Of a DNA stretch of 15,307 nt, positions 5,886 through 12,597 are shown piece by piece. This DNA is from Candidatus Pacearchaeota archaeon (GTDB lineage: Archaea; Nanobdellota; Nanobdellia; Pacearchaeales; GW2011-AR1). A model generated the notes under the pieces. The model was not told where the DNA came from, searched no databases, and saw nothing but the letters and a program-made list of their open reading frames with translations. The stretch is taken from contig JAGLIS010000029.1 in assembly GCA_023142835.1 (NCBI GenBank), positions 1-15,307 of the forward strand, given 5' to 3'. Each line of letters starts with the position of its first letter. The first letter of the stretch is position 1. The position numbers were made by a program, and so were the translations under genes.

Positions 5886-6866
5886 CTAAAATAAAAATAA
5901 TTTCCAGATTAATATTCCTAAGAAGATTCCGAGGGAGATATACGGCATTGCAGGATATGATTTTCCTTTTTCGGTTATCGAGAACAAGAACGCTAATCCT
6001 GCAAGTGCTCCGAAGATTACGAAAATTGCAGGGATTATCCCAAAGGCTCGCATGAATACTCCTGCAGTTATTATTGGAAAAATTACGTCGCCTCCCCCCA
6101 AGATTGCAAGATTGACTTTAAATTTTTTTCGTTTTATTTTCTCAGGTATTTTTTTGTTTTTGTATTTTTGTTTTATTTCTGCAATTTGAGTTTTGATTTT
6201 TTTGGAGAAAGACTGAATTAGAAATCCACCGAATATGTTTAATTCTTCCATTTGGAATTTTGCCATTTTTTGCATGATGCCAGATTTCCAAACCGCCCAC
6301 ATATCATAAATGGAGATTAATACTAACAGAGCAAGAATTGGCCAAACTTTTCCTAAGAAAGAAACAGCCTCAGGACGTACTAAAAGCGGGACGAAAACTG
6401 CTGCGATTCCAGGGTAAATTAAAAGTTCTGTAAAATTATGGGCGAACATGTTGGGTTTAAAGATTTTTAGAAATGCTAGAGGAACTGCAATTCCTAGAGC
6501 AATGATTGATGTGTTCGTTAACATTGTATATTTTAAGAATGCATTAATTGCAATTCCTAGAGCAATAATGACAACGGAGAAAAACCAGAGCCTGATGACA
6601 ATTTTCCATTTATATTTCATTAAGAGAAAGATTAGTGCAAATGCCAAAGTAAAAGAGAATATTATTGAAAGGAAATTTGGAGTTTGTTCGTAGTCTTGAG
6701 GCTGAAGTCCGAATGGGAGATCATTGCCTGATGTGGATGTTAATTCTCCCGTCGCTGGATCTAAAATCATTTGAGGAGTGTAAGCATTTACGACAAAAAG
6801 TCCGATAAACTGAGTTACTAAGAACATGCCCAGGAGAATTAATGTTATAGATAATTTATGTTTCAT
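5886..6866 (-). CDS. Presenilin/SPP-like GxGD intramembrane aspartyl protease
   Basis: This is a polytopic membrane protease of family A22 that cuts transmembrane peptides within the bilayer. The 326 residues contain about nine hydrophobic segments. Both catalytic aspartates are present: D188 in the YD motif (LISIYDMW) and D260 in GGGD (AILGGGDVIFP). The third conserved site, usually PAL, appears here as P305-A306-M307 (YPAMPYI), a conservative Leu-to-Met change near the active site. A long basic loop (about 221-250) lies between the two catalytic helices, where presenilins are processed. The first segment may double as a signal anchor. The gene is divergent from the m5C methyltransferase gene. 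Substrates are unknown; clearance of signal-peptide remnants is a reasonable inference. Confidence 0.9.
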   Translation of the reverse strand: MKHKLSITLILLGMFLVTQFIGLFVVNAYTPQMILDPATGELTSTSGNDLPFGLQPQDYEQTPNFLSIIFSFTLAFALIFLLMKYKWKIVIRLWFFSVVIIALGIAINAFLKYTMLTNTSIIALGIAVPLAFLKIFKPNMFAHNFTELLIYPGIAAVFVPLLVRPEAVSFLGKVWPILALLVLISIYDMWAVWKSGIMQKMAKFQMEELNIFGGFLIQSFSKKIKTQIAEIKQKYKNKKIPEKIKRKKFKVNLAILGGGDVIFPIITAGVFMRAFGIIPAIFVIFGALAGLAFLFSITEKGKSYPAMPYISLGIFLGILIWKLFLF

Positions 6867-6897
6867 TTTATACTCTTAGTTAAATTAGGAGACTGCG

Positions 6898-6905
6898 GTT
6901 TTTAA
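6898..6905 (-). promoter_or_regulatory. Possible TATA box of the intramembrane protease gene
   Basis: On the minus strand this reads CTTTAAAA, centred about 35 nt upstream of the ATG at 6866. That would give a leader of roughly ten nucleotides. It is less certain than the boxes at 23-27 nt spacing. Confidence 0.35.
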
Positions 6906-6945
6906 AGATAGGGATTTATTGAACAATTTCAATTATCAATTAAAA

Positions 6946-6955
6946 CTATAAAAAG
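6946..6955 (+). promoter_or_regulatory. TATA box of the RNA methyltransferase gene
   Basis: CTATAAAAAG is centred about 25 nt before the ATG at 6976. This decides between that ATG and the in-frame TTG at 6961, which lies only about 10 nt from the box. Confidence 0.65.
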
Positions 6956-6975
6956 CCTTTTTGACAATTTATAAT

Positions 6976-7983
6976 ATGACAAAACAAAATGATTATTCAA
7001 ATTATTTGAAGGAAAGGTTTCCGCCGAAGGAAGGATTTGTTAAGAGAATTACGGATTTGATTGGCGAGGTTGAGGCGAAAAAGTTTTTCGAGATTGCTTA
7101 TACGAAGACTCCGACTTCTATTAGGTGTAATACTTTGAAGATTTCAGTTGATGAATTAAAAACGAGATTGGAAAATTATGGTTGGAAGTTGAAGCAACCG
7201 TTTGAGAAATTTCCAGAGGTTATGATTATTGAGTCTGAATTGGGGCCTGGAGAGGTTGGGAAAACTCGGGAGCATTTGTTGGGGTATTATTATGTTCAAG
7301 AGATTTCGTCGATGTTACCTATGTTGGTGTTGAAACCTGAGGTAGGAGATTTTGTTTTAGATTTGTGTGCGAGTCCAGGGAGTAAAACTACTCAAGCAGC
7401 TTCAATGATGGAGAATGGCGGGACTATTATTGCGAATGAGATTAGTTTGGGACGGATTGGAATTTTGAATTCTAATTTGGAAAGGTGTGGTGTTATGAAT
7501 ACTATTGTAACTCGGAAGGAAGGTGTTTCTCTTTGTGAAAAATTTTTGAAGAAAACTCAGTTTAGGTTTGATAAAATTTTGGTTGATGCTCCTTGTTCTG
7601 GTGAAGGAACTTTGAGAAAATCACCGAAGACGTTTCAGATGTGGAATCCTAATATGATTAAAAAAATTGCTGGAACGCAGAGAAGGTTGGTTGATGCTGC
7701 TATGAATATTTTGAAAGTTGGGGGAATAATGGTTTATTCGACTTGTACTTTAGCACCTGAGGAAAATGAGATGGTTGTCGATTATTTGGTTAGGAATTTT
7801 GATGTAGAGATTGAGCAAATTGTTTTGCCTTTGAAATTTAGGTGTGGGGTAACTGAGTGGGAAGGTGTTTCGATGGATAAAAGTGTTGGGAAGTGTTTGA
7901 GATTATATCCGCAAGATAATAATACTGACGGGTTTTTTGTGGCGAGGATTAAGAAGATTAGTGACGAGGTGAAAAATGGATAA
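6976..7983 (+). CDS. RNA cytosine-5 methyltransferase, NOL1/NOP2/Sun family
   Basis: This S-adenosylmethionine-dependent enzyme methylates C5 of cytosine in tRNA or rRNA. The 335 residues (from ATG 6976) have an N-terminal RNA-recognition part (1 to about 105) and the Rossmann catalytic domain. The SAM loop DLCASPGSKT is at 129-138. The two family cysteines are C207 in VDAPCSG, which helps release product, and C257 in YSTCTLAPEE, the nucleophile. The C terminus (DGFFVARIKK) is intact. No PUA domain is fused, but a separate protein of the type often associated with this family lies downstream at 8618-9148. Whether the target is tRNA (archaeal Trm4-like) or rRNA cannot be decided here. The upstream TTG at 6961 was rejected because of promoter spacing. 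Confidence 0.92.
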   Translation: MTKQNDYSNYLKERFPPKEGFVKRITDLIGEVEAKKFFEIAYTKTPTSIRCNTLKISVDELKTRLENYGWKLKQPFEKFPEVMIIESELGPGEVGKTREHLLGYYYVQEISSMLPMLVLKPEVGDFVLDLCASPGSKTTQAASMMENGGTIIANEISLGRIGILNSNLERCGVMNTIVTRKEGVSLCEKFLKKTQFRFDKILVDAPCSGEGTLRKSPKTFQMWNPNMIKKIAGTQRRLVDAAMNILKVGGIMVYSTCTLAPEENEMVVDYLVRNFDVEIEQIVLPLKFRCGVTEWEGVSMDKSVGKCLRLYPQDNNTDGFFVARIKKISDEVKNG

Positions 7984-7992
7984 GGCTAAGAG

Positions 7993-8007
7993 CGAAAGGT
8001 TTATAAT
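7993..8007 (+). promoter_or_regulatory. BRE and TATA box upstream of the NYN gene
   Basis: CGAAAGG (7993-7999) followed by TTTATAAT (8000-8007) is a strong BRE/TATA pair starting ten nucleotides after the methyltransferase stop. The predicted transcription start is near 8030, about 49 nt before the NYN ATG. This transcript should therefore have a real leader, unlike most in the window. Confidence 0.55.
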
Positions 8008-8036
8008 TAATAAATATCTAATTAAATTATATACAA

Positions 8037-8075
8037 GCCCCAGAATTGCTTGACAAGTCTGGGCATTTTTATTTT
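8037..8075 (+). promoter_or_regulatory. Terminator-like hairpin in the NYN gene leader
   Basis: GCCC (8037-8040) pairs with GGGC (8061-8064), C8041 bulges, AGA (8042-8044) pairs with TCT (8058-8060), and CTT/AAG can close a small GAC loop inside. TTTTTATTTT (8066-8075) follows and ends four bases before the ATG at 8079. It may terminate the methyltransferase transcript, or act as an attenuator or RNA-binding site in the NYN leader. The predicted start site at about 8030 would place the whole structure inside the NYN mRNA. Confidence 0.55.
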
Positions 8076-8078
8076 AAT

Positions 8079-8621
8079 ATGAGAGTTTCTATTTTTATTG
8101 ATGGTAATAATTTTTACTTTGGACTTAAAAAAATTTATGAAGATAAAAAGAACTTAAGCGACTTTGATTTTGAAAAGTTTTGCAATTTTCTTGCTGGAAG
8201 TGATAATATTGTTGATATTTTTTATTATAACGCTCCATTGGATTATTCTAGGGATTTTAAAAAATATGGGAAGCAACAAAAATTTTTTTGGAAGTTAGGA
8301 AAAATTCCTAAGTTTAATTTGATATTATGTAAATTATTAAAAAGACGAATTATTGGAACTGATAAATATTATTATGTCTTGAAGGAAGATGATATTCATA
8401 TGGCTGTTGATTTAGTTAAGGGTGCGTTTAACAATAGATATGATAAGGCAATAATTGTTTCGGGAGATGGGGACTTTGTCCCTGCGGTTAAGGCAGCTCA
8501 AGAAAAAGATAAAATTATTTTGAATGCTTGTTTTAAAAAAAGTGCTTCTACGAATTTGAAGAAAAATTGTGATGGATTGATTAAATTAAATAGTAGAATT
8601 TTGGAGGAGTTTCTAGAATGA
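8079..8621 (+). CDS. NYN-domain protein, putative ribonuclease
   Basis: This belongs to the PIN-like NYN (LabA/DUF88) fold, whose characterised members include metal-dependent ribonucleases acting on tRNA, rRNA or mRNA. The 180 residues are essentially one domain. Conserved acidic positions are present: D8 in FIDGNN, D105 and D111 in DIHMAVD, and D130 and D132 in SGDGDF. A basic segment (KLLKRR, about 85-90) could contact RNA. ATG 8079 is chosen because NYN domains begin directly with the first beta strand; the alternative TTG at 8046 lies inside the leader hairpin. The stop overlaps the next ATG by four bases (ATGA). The operon with a PUA protein and a neighbouring m5C methylase suggests stable-RNA processing or quality control. 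The substrate is unknown. Confidence 0.85.
   Translation: MRVSIFIDGNNFYFGLKKIYEDKKNLSDFDFEKFCNFLAGSDNIVDIFYYNAPLDYSRDFKKYGKQQKFFWKLGKIPKFNLILCKLLKRRIIGTDKYYYVLKEDDIHMAVDLVKGAFNNRYDKAIIVSGDGDFVPAVKAAQEKDKIILNACFKKSASTNLKKNCDGLIKLNSRILEEFLE
8603..8609 (+). promoter_or_regulatory. Strong Shine-Dalgarno site for the PUA protein
   Basis: GGAGGAG lies within the end of the NYN coding sequence, eight nucleotides before the ATG at 8618. It is the best ribosome binding site in the window and serves an internal operon gene, whereas the first genes of transcripts mostly appear leaderless. Confidence 0.75.
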
Positions 8622-9148
8622 AGATACATATTTTAGATAAGGCTAAGAAAAAGAAGTTTATAGCTGGGCTTGCGGATTTGGGAATTAAGAAAATTCCTGA
8701 GTTGTTGATTAGAACGGGGAGTGAGAGGATTAGGGCTTATTCAGGGAATTTGTCGACGGAGGAGATTATGGAGATATGGAGACTTTTTCCGATTGAAGGA
8801 GTTGGACTTTATGTTGGGAAGGATATGATTAATCGGAGCGGGGTGCGGGATGTTCGATTGAGTCTTGATGGGATGCATGTTTGGAAGGAACAGTTGACGG
8901 AGAGGGTTTTTGTTTTGAGCGAGGAAGAGGAGAAAGATTGGTTTTTTGGAAAGGATATTGAGTTATCCTCGAAGGATGACCCTGCTGACCCCAAGGAAGA
9001 GCAAGTTGGGAAGATTGCAGACGGTTTTGTTTCGGTGAGGTCGGCGGATGGGAAGGATTTTGTTGGGATGGGGAAGATTGGTAGCGAGGGGAAGATGTTG
9101 TTTGGGTTTTTGCCGAAGGAGAGAAGACGGAAGGGCGAGGGGATTTAG
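8618..9148 (+). CDS. PUA-domain protein of the NOL1/NOP2/fmu-associated type
   Basis: This resembles the small ribosome-biogenesis proteins (COG3270 type) that occur as free partners of, or C-terminal extensions on, NOL1/NOP2/Sun RNA methyltransferases. The 176 residues have an N-terminal domain (about 14-105) with the recognisable runs LLIRTGSERIRAYSGNLS and GVGLYVGKD, and LSLDGMHVWKEQL in the middle. An acidic linker (about 101-130) leads to a C-terminal PUA fold (about 135-172, GFVSVRS to GFLPKERRRK). PUA domains bind structured RNA, so it likely guides modification of rRNA or tRNA. It is coupled to the NYN gene by a four-base overlap and a strong Shine-Dalgarno site. The residues from about 114 to 132 look like a lineage-specific insert. 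Confidence 0.8.
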   Translation: MKIHILDKAKKKKFIAGLADLGIKKIPELLIRTGSERIRAYSGNLSTEEIMEIWRLFPIEGVGLYVGKDMINRSGVRDVRLSLDGMHVWKEQLTERVFVLSEEEEKDWFFGKDIELSSKDDPADPKEEQVGKIADGFVSVRSADGKDFVGMGKIGSEGKMLFGFLPKERRRKGEGI

Positions 9149-9257
9149 TGATTATTTGGTATTGAAGATTGGATATGATATGTGAGTTTTTGTTTCTTTT
9201 TGGAAAAAATAGGGATGGGGGAAGTTCTTTTTATTGTAACGACTTTATAAAGATAAA

Positions 9258-9265
9258 CTTATAAG
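9258..9265 (+). promoter_or_regulatory. TATA box of the 363-residue protein gene
   Basis: CTTATAAG is centred 26-27 nt before the ATG at 9288, predicting a leaderless mRNA. A second TATA-like sequence (CTTTATAAAG, 9243-9252) lies just upstream and could give a transcript with a short leader. Confidence 0.55.
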
Positions 9266-9287
9266 GAATATTTTATCTCAATTTAAT

Positions 9288-10379
9288 ATGGCAGATAGAT
9301 TTATAGAAAATCGTGATTTATTAGAGGAACAACCAAAAAGAGTAATCGCAAATTATGTAAAACAATCAGGATTATTAGTTCCAAAAATATTTGGATCTTT
9401 AGAAGAAGCTGTTCAAGACGGTAGAAGAATTTTTGTTAGAAGTGAACATCCACAAGATTATGATGGAATCTCAAATCTTTTTTATAGTGGTGTTTATGGT
9501 GAAATCCCAGCTTTATGTGGTTGTGCATTAGATATAAAAAGAACTGATTATGAATTATTAAGAAAACATATGCTTTTATTACCTCATAATCGGATAAATA
9601 ATTTTCGTAGAGATGAGGGAAAAGTTCAAGAATTAAAGGATGGAGTATCTTATTCTTTTTGGGAATTTCTAGAAGGTGGACAAAATAGAACAATTATTGC
9701 AGATAGTAGTGTTAGAGGAAGATATCATATTTTTACTAATCTTCCAAGGGGATATTCCCAATGGACAATTTTTGAAGATGGAAAAATTATTTTTGGAGAA
9801 CAAAAAGCAGATTCTGATTTGAAACAAAATTTTCCATGTCAGATAGAATTTTATGAAACAGTGAGAAATTTAGATGCATTCAATCCAAATCATTGTCCTT
9901 CCATAGAATATCAATCTATGGGTAAAGATAATTTTTTTCTACAATATTTTAGGACAAATGATTTTCAAGAAGCTGATTTTGTTCTTGATAGAGATTTAGA
10001 AGATGGCGAAGTGAAAGCTGATTGGGTTAGAGGAGTTACACCAAAAGGAGGGATTCAAAGAAGAATTTATTTTCCTCAAATGGGGGGAACTTATCTAATA
10101 GATAAAAAAACAAAAACCAGATTAGCCCATTTTCCATCATCTCAAAAAGGATTGGAAAGATATCTTTATCCAACTCATGAAAGAGTGACAGAAATTTTCA
10201 AACCTACGATATATGTTTGTAGAAGAATAGATGAATTATATACTAATGAAGAATTGAAAATTTTATTTTTAAAATCAGACAACTTTGATGATTTAAATGA
10301 AGAACAAATGAAATTTGAACCTCCAACATTGAGATTTATTTCTGATGGTAGAACTGCTTATATTAAACGAATGGATTAA
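9288..10379 (+). CDS. Uncharacterised 363-residue protein, possible ATP-grasp relative
   Basis: I do not recognise the family with certainty. The protein is soluble, with no signal peptide or membrane helix. Near the start, VKQSGLLVPKIFGSLEEA (24-41) and RIFVRSEHPQDYDG (47-60) recall the N-terminal nucleotide-binding part of PEP synthase/pyruvate phosphate dikinase, where a VRSS segment precedes a Gly-rich loop; this is only a weak resemblance. FFLQYFRTNDF and FVLDRDLEDG (about 216-239) could correspond to later ATP-grasp strands, and KADWVRGVTPKGG follows. The gene has its own TATA box and a T-tract after the stop, so it is monocistronic. Its codons favour A endings more than those of its plus-strand neighbours, which could mean a different origin. 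Confidence 0.75.
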   Translation: MADRFIENRDLLEEQPKRVIANYVKQSGLLVPKIFGSLEEAVQDGRRIFVRSEHPQDYDGISNLFYSGVYGEIPALCGCALDIKRTDYELLRKHMLLLPHNRINNFRRDEGKVQELKDGVSYSFWEFLEGGQNRTIIADSSVRGRYHIFTNLPRGYSQWTIFEDGKIIFGEQKADSDLKQNFPCQIEFYETVRNLDAFNPNHCPSIEYQSMGKDNFFLQYFRTNDFQEADFVLDRDLEDGEVKADWVRGVTPKGGIQRRIYFPQMGGTYLIDKKTKTRLAHFPSSQKGLERYLYPTHERVTEIFKPTIYVCRRIDELYTNEELKILFLKSDNFDDLNEEQMKFEPPTLRFISDGRTAYIKRMD

Positions 10380-10389
10380 AAGAACTCCC

Positions 10390-10399
10390 TTTCTTTTTT
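10390..10399 (+). terminator. T-tract terminator behind the 363-residue protein gene
   Basis: TTTCTTTTTT begins ten nucleotides after the stop codon, without a hairpin, matching the oligo-T terminators known for archaeal RNA polymerase. Confidence 0.5.
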
Positions 10400-10462
10400 A
10401 AAATTGTCCCCCTTCTACTTTTTAGCCTCTCAAAATTATTGAATTTAACAACTTTCAATCAC

Positions 10463-10475
10463 ACTTCTTAGAAGT
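10463..10475. repeat. Perfect 6+6 inverted repeat in the spacer before metAP
   Basis: ACTTCT-T-AGAAGT is a near-perfect palindrome. It is closely followed by ATTTA-TAA-TAAAT (10481-10493), a second inverted repeat. Symmetry of this size fits a dimeric regulator site or a weak hairpin. It lies about 105 nt upstream of the methionine aminopeptidase ATG, too far for a core operator. Confidence 0.35.
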
Positions 10476-10549
10476 ATGTTATTTATAATAAATGAACTTT
10501 TACAATTCAAAATATATTAACAAAAGAATAATCCTAACAATTCCACAAA

Positions 10550-10557
10550 GTTTAACT
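10550..10557 (+). promoter_or_regulatory. Weak TATA-like box before methionine aminopeptidase
   Basis: GTTTAACT is centred about 26 nt upstream of the ATG at 10580. The spacing fits leaderless initiation, but the sequence is a poor TATA match. Confidence 0.35.
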
Positions 10558-10579
10558 ATCCCAAAAATCTCAATATCCC

Positions 10580-11482
10580 ATGGAAAAACAAGAACTTGAA
10601 TCCTACATAAAAGCTGGGAAGATTGCGAAAGAAGTAAAAGATTTTGCCAGAGGAATCATTAAACCTCGAATGAAACTTATTGATATTGCTGAGGCGATTG
10701 ATGTGAAGATTGACGAGCTTGGTGGTGAGCCTGCGTTTCCTGTTAATTTGTCTTTGAATGAGATTGCGGCACACTATACTCCTACGAAAGATGATGAGAC
10801 TATTGCTGAAGGAATTTTGAAAATAGATATTGGAGTTTGTGTTGATGGTTATATTGCTGATACGGCTTTCTCGATTGATTTAACAGAGGATGGGAAATTT
10901 AAGGAGATGGTTGAGTTGAATGAGGAGATTTTGTCGAGTATAACTAAGATTGTTAAACCTGGTGTGGAGGTTCATGAGGTAGGTGATATTGCTCAGGAAA
11001 CTTTAGAGAAATGGAACGAAGATAAGAATTCTAATTTTGTTATGATTCAGAGTTTGTCGGGGCATTCACTTGACCAAGACACTATCCATGCAGGGTTAAC
11101 GATTTCGAATTATAGGAATGAGAATAAAAATATTTTGGATGGAGCATTTGCGATTGAGCCTTTTGTAACGACTGGTGCTGGAGATATTTATGAAGGTAAT
11201 GCGGGAGGAATTTATGTTTTGCAATCTAATGAACCTGTTAGGGATAGGGACGCTCGGGAAGTTTTGAAATTTATTAAGGAGGATTATAAGACTCGACCGT
11301 TTTGTTTGAGGTGGTTGGAGAAGGAAGGGTTTAGCAAGTTGAAATTTGTTTTATCTATATTGGTTAGGCAAGGAATTTTGCATGAATATCCTATGTTGAT
11401 TGAGAAGAGTAAGGCTCAAGTTAGTCAGGTGGAGAATACTTTTGTTATTGCTGATGGGAAAGTTATATGCACGACAGGGTAG
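10580..11482 (+). CDS. map: Methionine aminopeptidase, type II
   Basis: This cytoplasmic enzyme removes the initiator methionine from nascent proteins. The 300-residue length and the inserted helical subdomain (about 226-280) identify the archaeal/eukaryotic type II form. All five metal ligands can be placed: D83 in KIDIGV, D94 in IADTAF, H162 in LSGHSLDQ, E193 in FAIEPF and E285 in SQVENTF. H65 (AAHYTP) and H170 (DTIHAG) match the histidines that bind substrate. The C terminus ends normally. The gene stands alone and is convergent with the fic gene, only 25 nt away. The start at ATG 10580 gives the usual N terminus (LESYIKAGKIAKEV). Confidence 0.96.
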   Translation: MEKQELESYIKAGKIAKEVKDFARGIIKPRMKLIDIAEAIDVKIDELGGEPAFPVNLSLNEIAAHYTPTKDDETIAEGILKIDIGVCVDGYIADTAFSIDLTEDGKFKEMVELNEEILSSITKIVKPGVEVHEVGDIAQETLEKWNEDKNSNFVMIQSLSGHSLDQDTIHAGLTISNYRNENKNILDGAFAIEPFVTTGAGDIYEGNAGGIYVLQSNEPVRDRDAREVLKFIKEDYKTRPFCLRWLEKEGFSKLKFVLSILVRQGILHEYPMLIEKSKAQVSQVENTFVIADGKVICTTG

Positions 11483-11507
11483 GAATTATATTAAGGTTTA
11501 AAATATA

Positions 11508-12503
11508 TTATAAAAACAAATTCCAATAAGATTCGGTTGTTTCATTAATAATATATTCTATTAATTTTTTGTATCTCTCATCTATGTTCGGCAAATTAAT
11601 TTTATCAGCACTTCCTAAGGCATCTAAATATTCATCCCTATTTTTTTTATAGATGACTGATGGAGGATACCCTGCCCTAATTAAAATATAATTCATCAGC
11701 ATTCTCCCTGTTCTGCCATTCCCGTCTAAAAATGGATGAATTTTTTCTATCTTATGATGAAAGATTACCGCCAAAACAAAAGGATGTAGATTTTTTTTAT
11801 TTTCTTTATACCACTTTAATAATAAATCCATATCTGTTTTAACATATAATCCTGGACTAGATTCAAAATGTGATTTAATAACTCTGACATCTGTTGTCCT
11901 ATAATTTGTCCTCTGATCAATTTTGTCCAGTAATTTCTTATGAATTTCAATAATTAATTTATGGCTAATATCTTTTTTTTCATTGTTTAACCAAAATAAT
12001 ACGTCTCTTGTATTTTGCAAATCGTATATCTCCCTAAGTTTTCTATTCGCTGGAGTGCTACCCCTCTCAAAAAATCTTTTAGCCTCTTCTAGTGTAATGG
12101 TATTTCCCTCTATTGATGTAGTATTATAAGCAAATTCTATTGAAAAATTTTCCAAAATATCTCGTCGTGTTAATCCATCCAACTTTTTAAAAACCTTTTC
12201 AAAATGTAATTTGCAAGCTTCAATCTCAATTAAATTTTTTTCTAGCAAACTATCTTTTTTTAATTTTTCTTTAATTATTTTGTTTTTATAATATTCGCTT
12301 TCTAAAAATAAATTTATTCTTCGATAACTTTTTTTAACTTCCTGTTTATTTTGCACAACTTTAGGGAATTTTTTTTTTGCTTCATCAATAGTTTTACCTA
12401 AATAAGCAATATCTTTTGTAACTTGTTTACCATTTTTTCTCTTGGAAGCTCGTAGGTAAAAATAATTTTGATTGCCGATTATTTTTTTATAAATATATAC
12501 CAT
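11508..12503 (-). CDS. Fic-family protein, class II, likely AMPylase/deAMPylase
   Basis: Fic enzymes transfer AMP, or other phosphate-containing groups, onto hydroxyls of target proteins. From ATG 12503 the product has 331 residues. Residues 1 to about 47 form a small beta-rich N-terminal domain (NYFYLRASKRKNGKQVTKDI). A charged helical region follows, then TTSIEGN with E132, matching the inhibitory helix motif [S/T]xxxE[G/N] of class II Fic proteins. The catalytic loop HPFLDGNGRTGR starts at H256 and is complete, so the enzyme should be active and autoinhibited. The start at 12581 was rejected: TATATAAA sits about 25 nt upstream of 12503, and the extra 26 residues are hydrophobic and unlike the family. 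The gene follows dnaK-dnaJ on the same strand but has its own promoter. Confidence 0.9.
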   Translation of the reverse strand: MVYIYKKIIGNQNYFYLRASKRKNGKQVTKDIAYLGKTIDEAKKKFPKVVQNKQEVKKSYRRINLFLESEYYKNKIIKEKLKKDSLLEKNLIEIEACKLHFEKVFKKLDGLTRRDILENFSIEFAYNTTSIEGNTITLEEAKRFFERGSTPANRKLREIYDLQNTRDVLFWLNNEKKDISHKLIIEIHKKLLDKIDQRTNYRTTDVRVIKSHFESSPGLYVKTDMDLLLKWYKENKKNLHPFVLAVIFHHKIEKIHPFLDGNGRTGRMLMNYILIRAGYPPSVIYKKNRDEYLDALGSADKINLPNIDERYKKLIEYIINETTESYWNLFL

Positions 12504-12524
12504 ACAAAATAGAAGAATATTTGA

Positions 12525-12532
12525 TATATAAA
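12525..12532 (-). promoter_or_regulatory. TATA box of the fic gene
   Basis: On the minus strand TTTATATA is centred about 25 nt upstream of the ATG at 12503. It fixes the start there and shows that fic can be transcribed apart from dnaJ. Confidence 0.6.
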
Positions 12533-12597
12533 CCTTACCCTTTACAATAACAAATGTGTAAAAGTGAAGGGTAAAAACCAAAACTCTAAATTATTCT

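Noticed and set aside
6961..6975. TTG start five codons upstream for the m5C methyltransferase
   Set aside because: It lies only about 10 nt from the TATA box, too close for transcription to begin upstream of it; ATG 6976 has the right spacing.
8046..8078. TTG start giving an 11-residue extension on the NYN protein
   Set aside because: The codon is in the loop of the leader hairpin, and NYN domains normally begin directly with the beta strand at MRVSIFIDGN.
12504..12581. 26-residue N-terminal extension of the Fic protein
   Set aside because: The stretch contains the TATA box and promoter spacer of the gene and encodes a hydrophobic peptide unlike the domain that follows.
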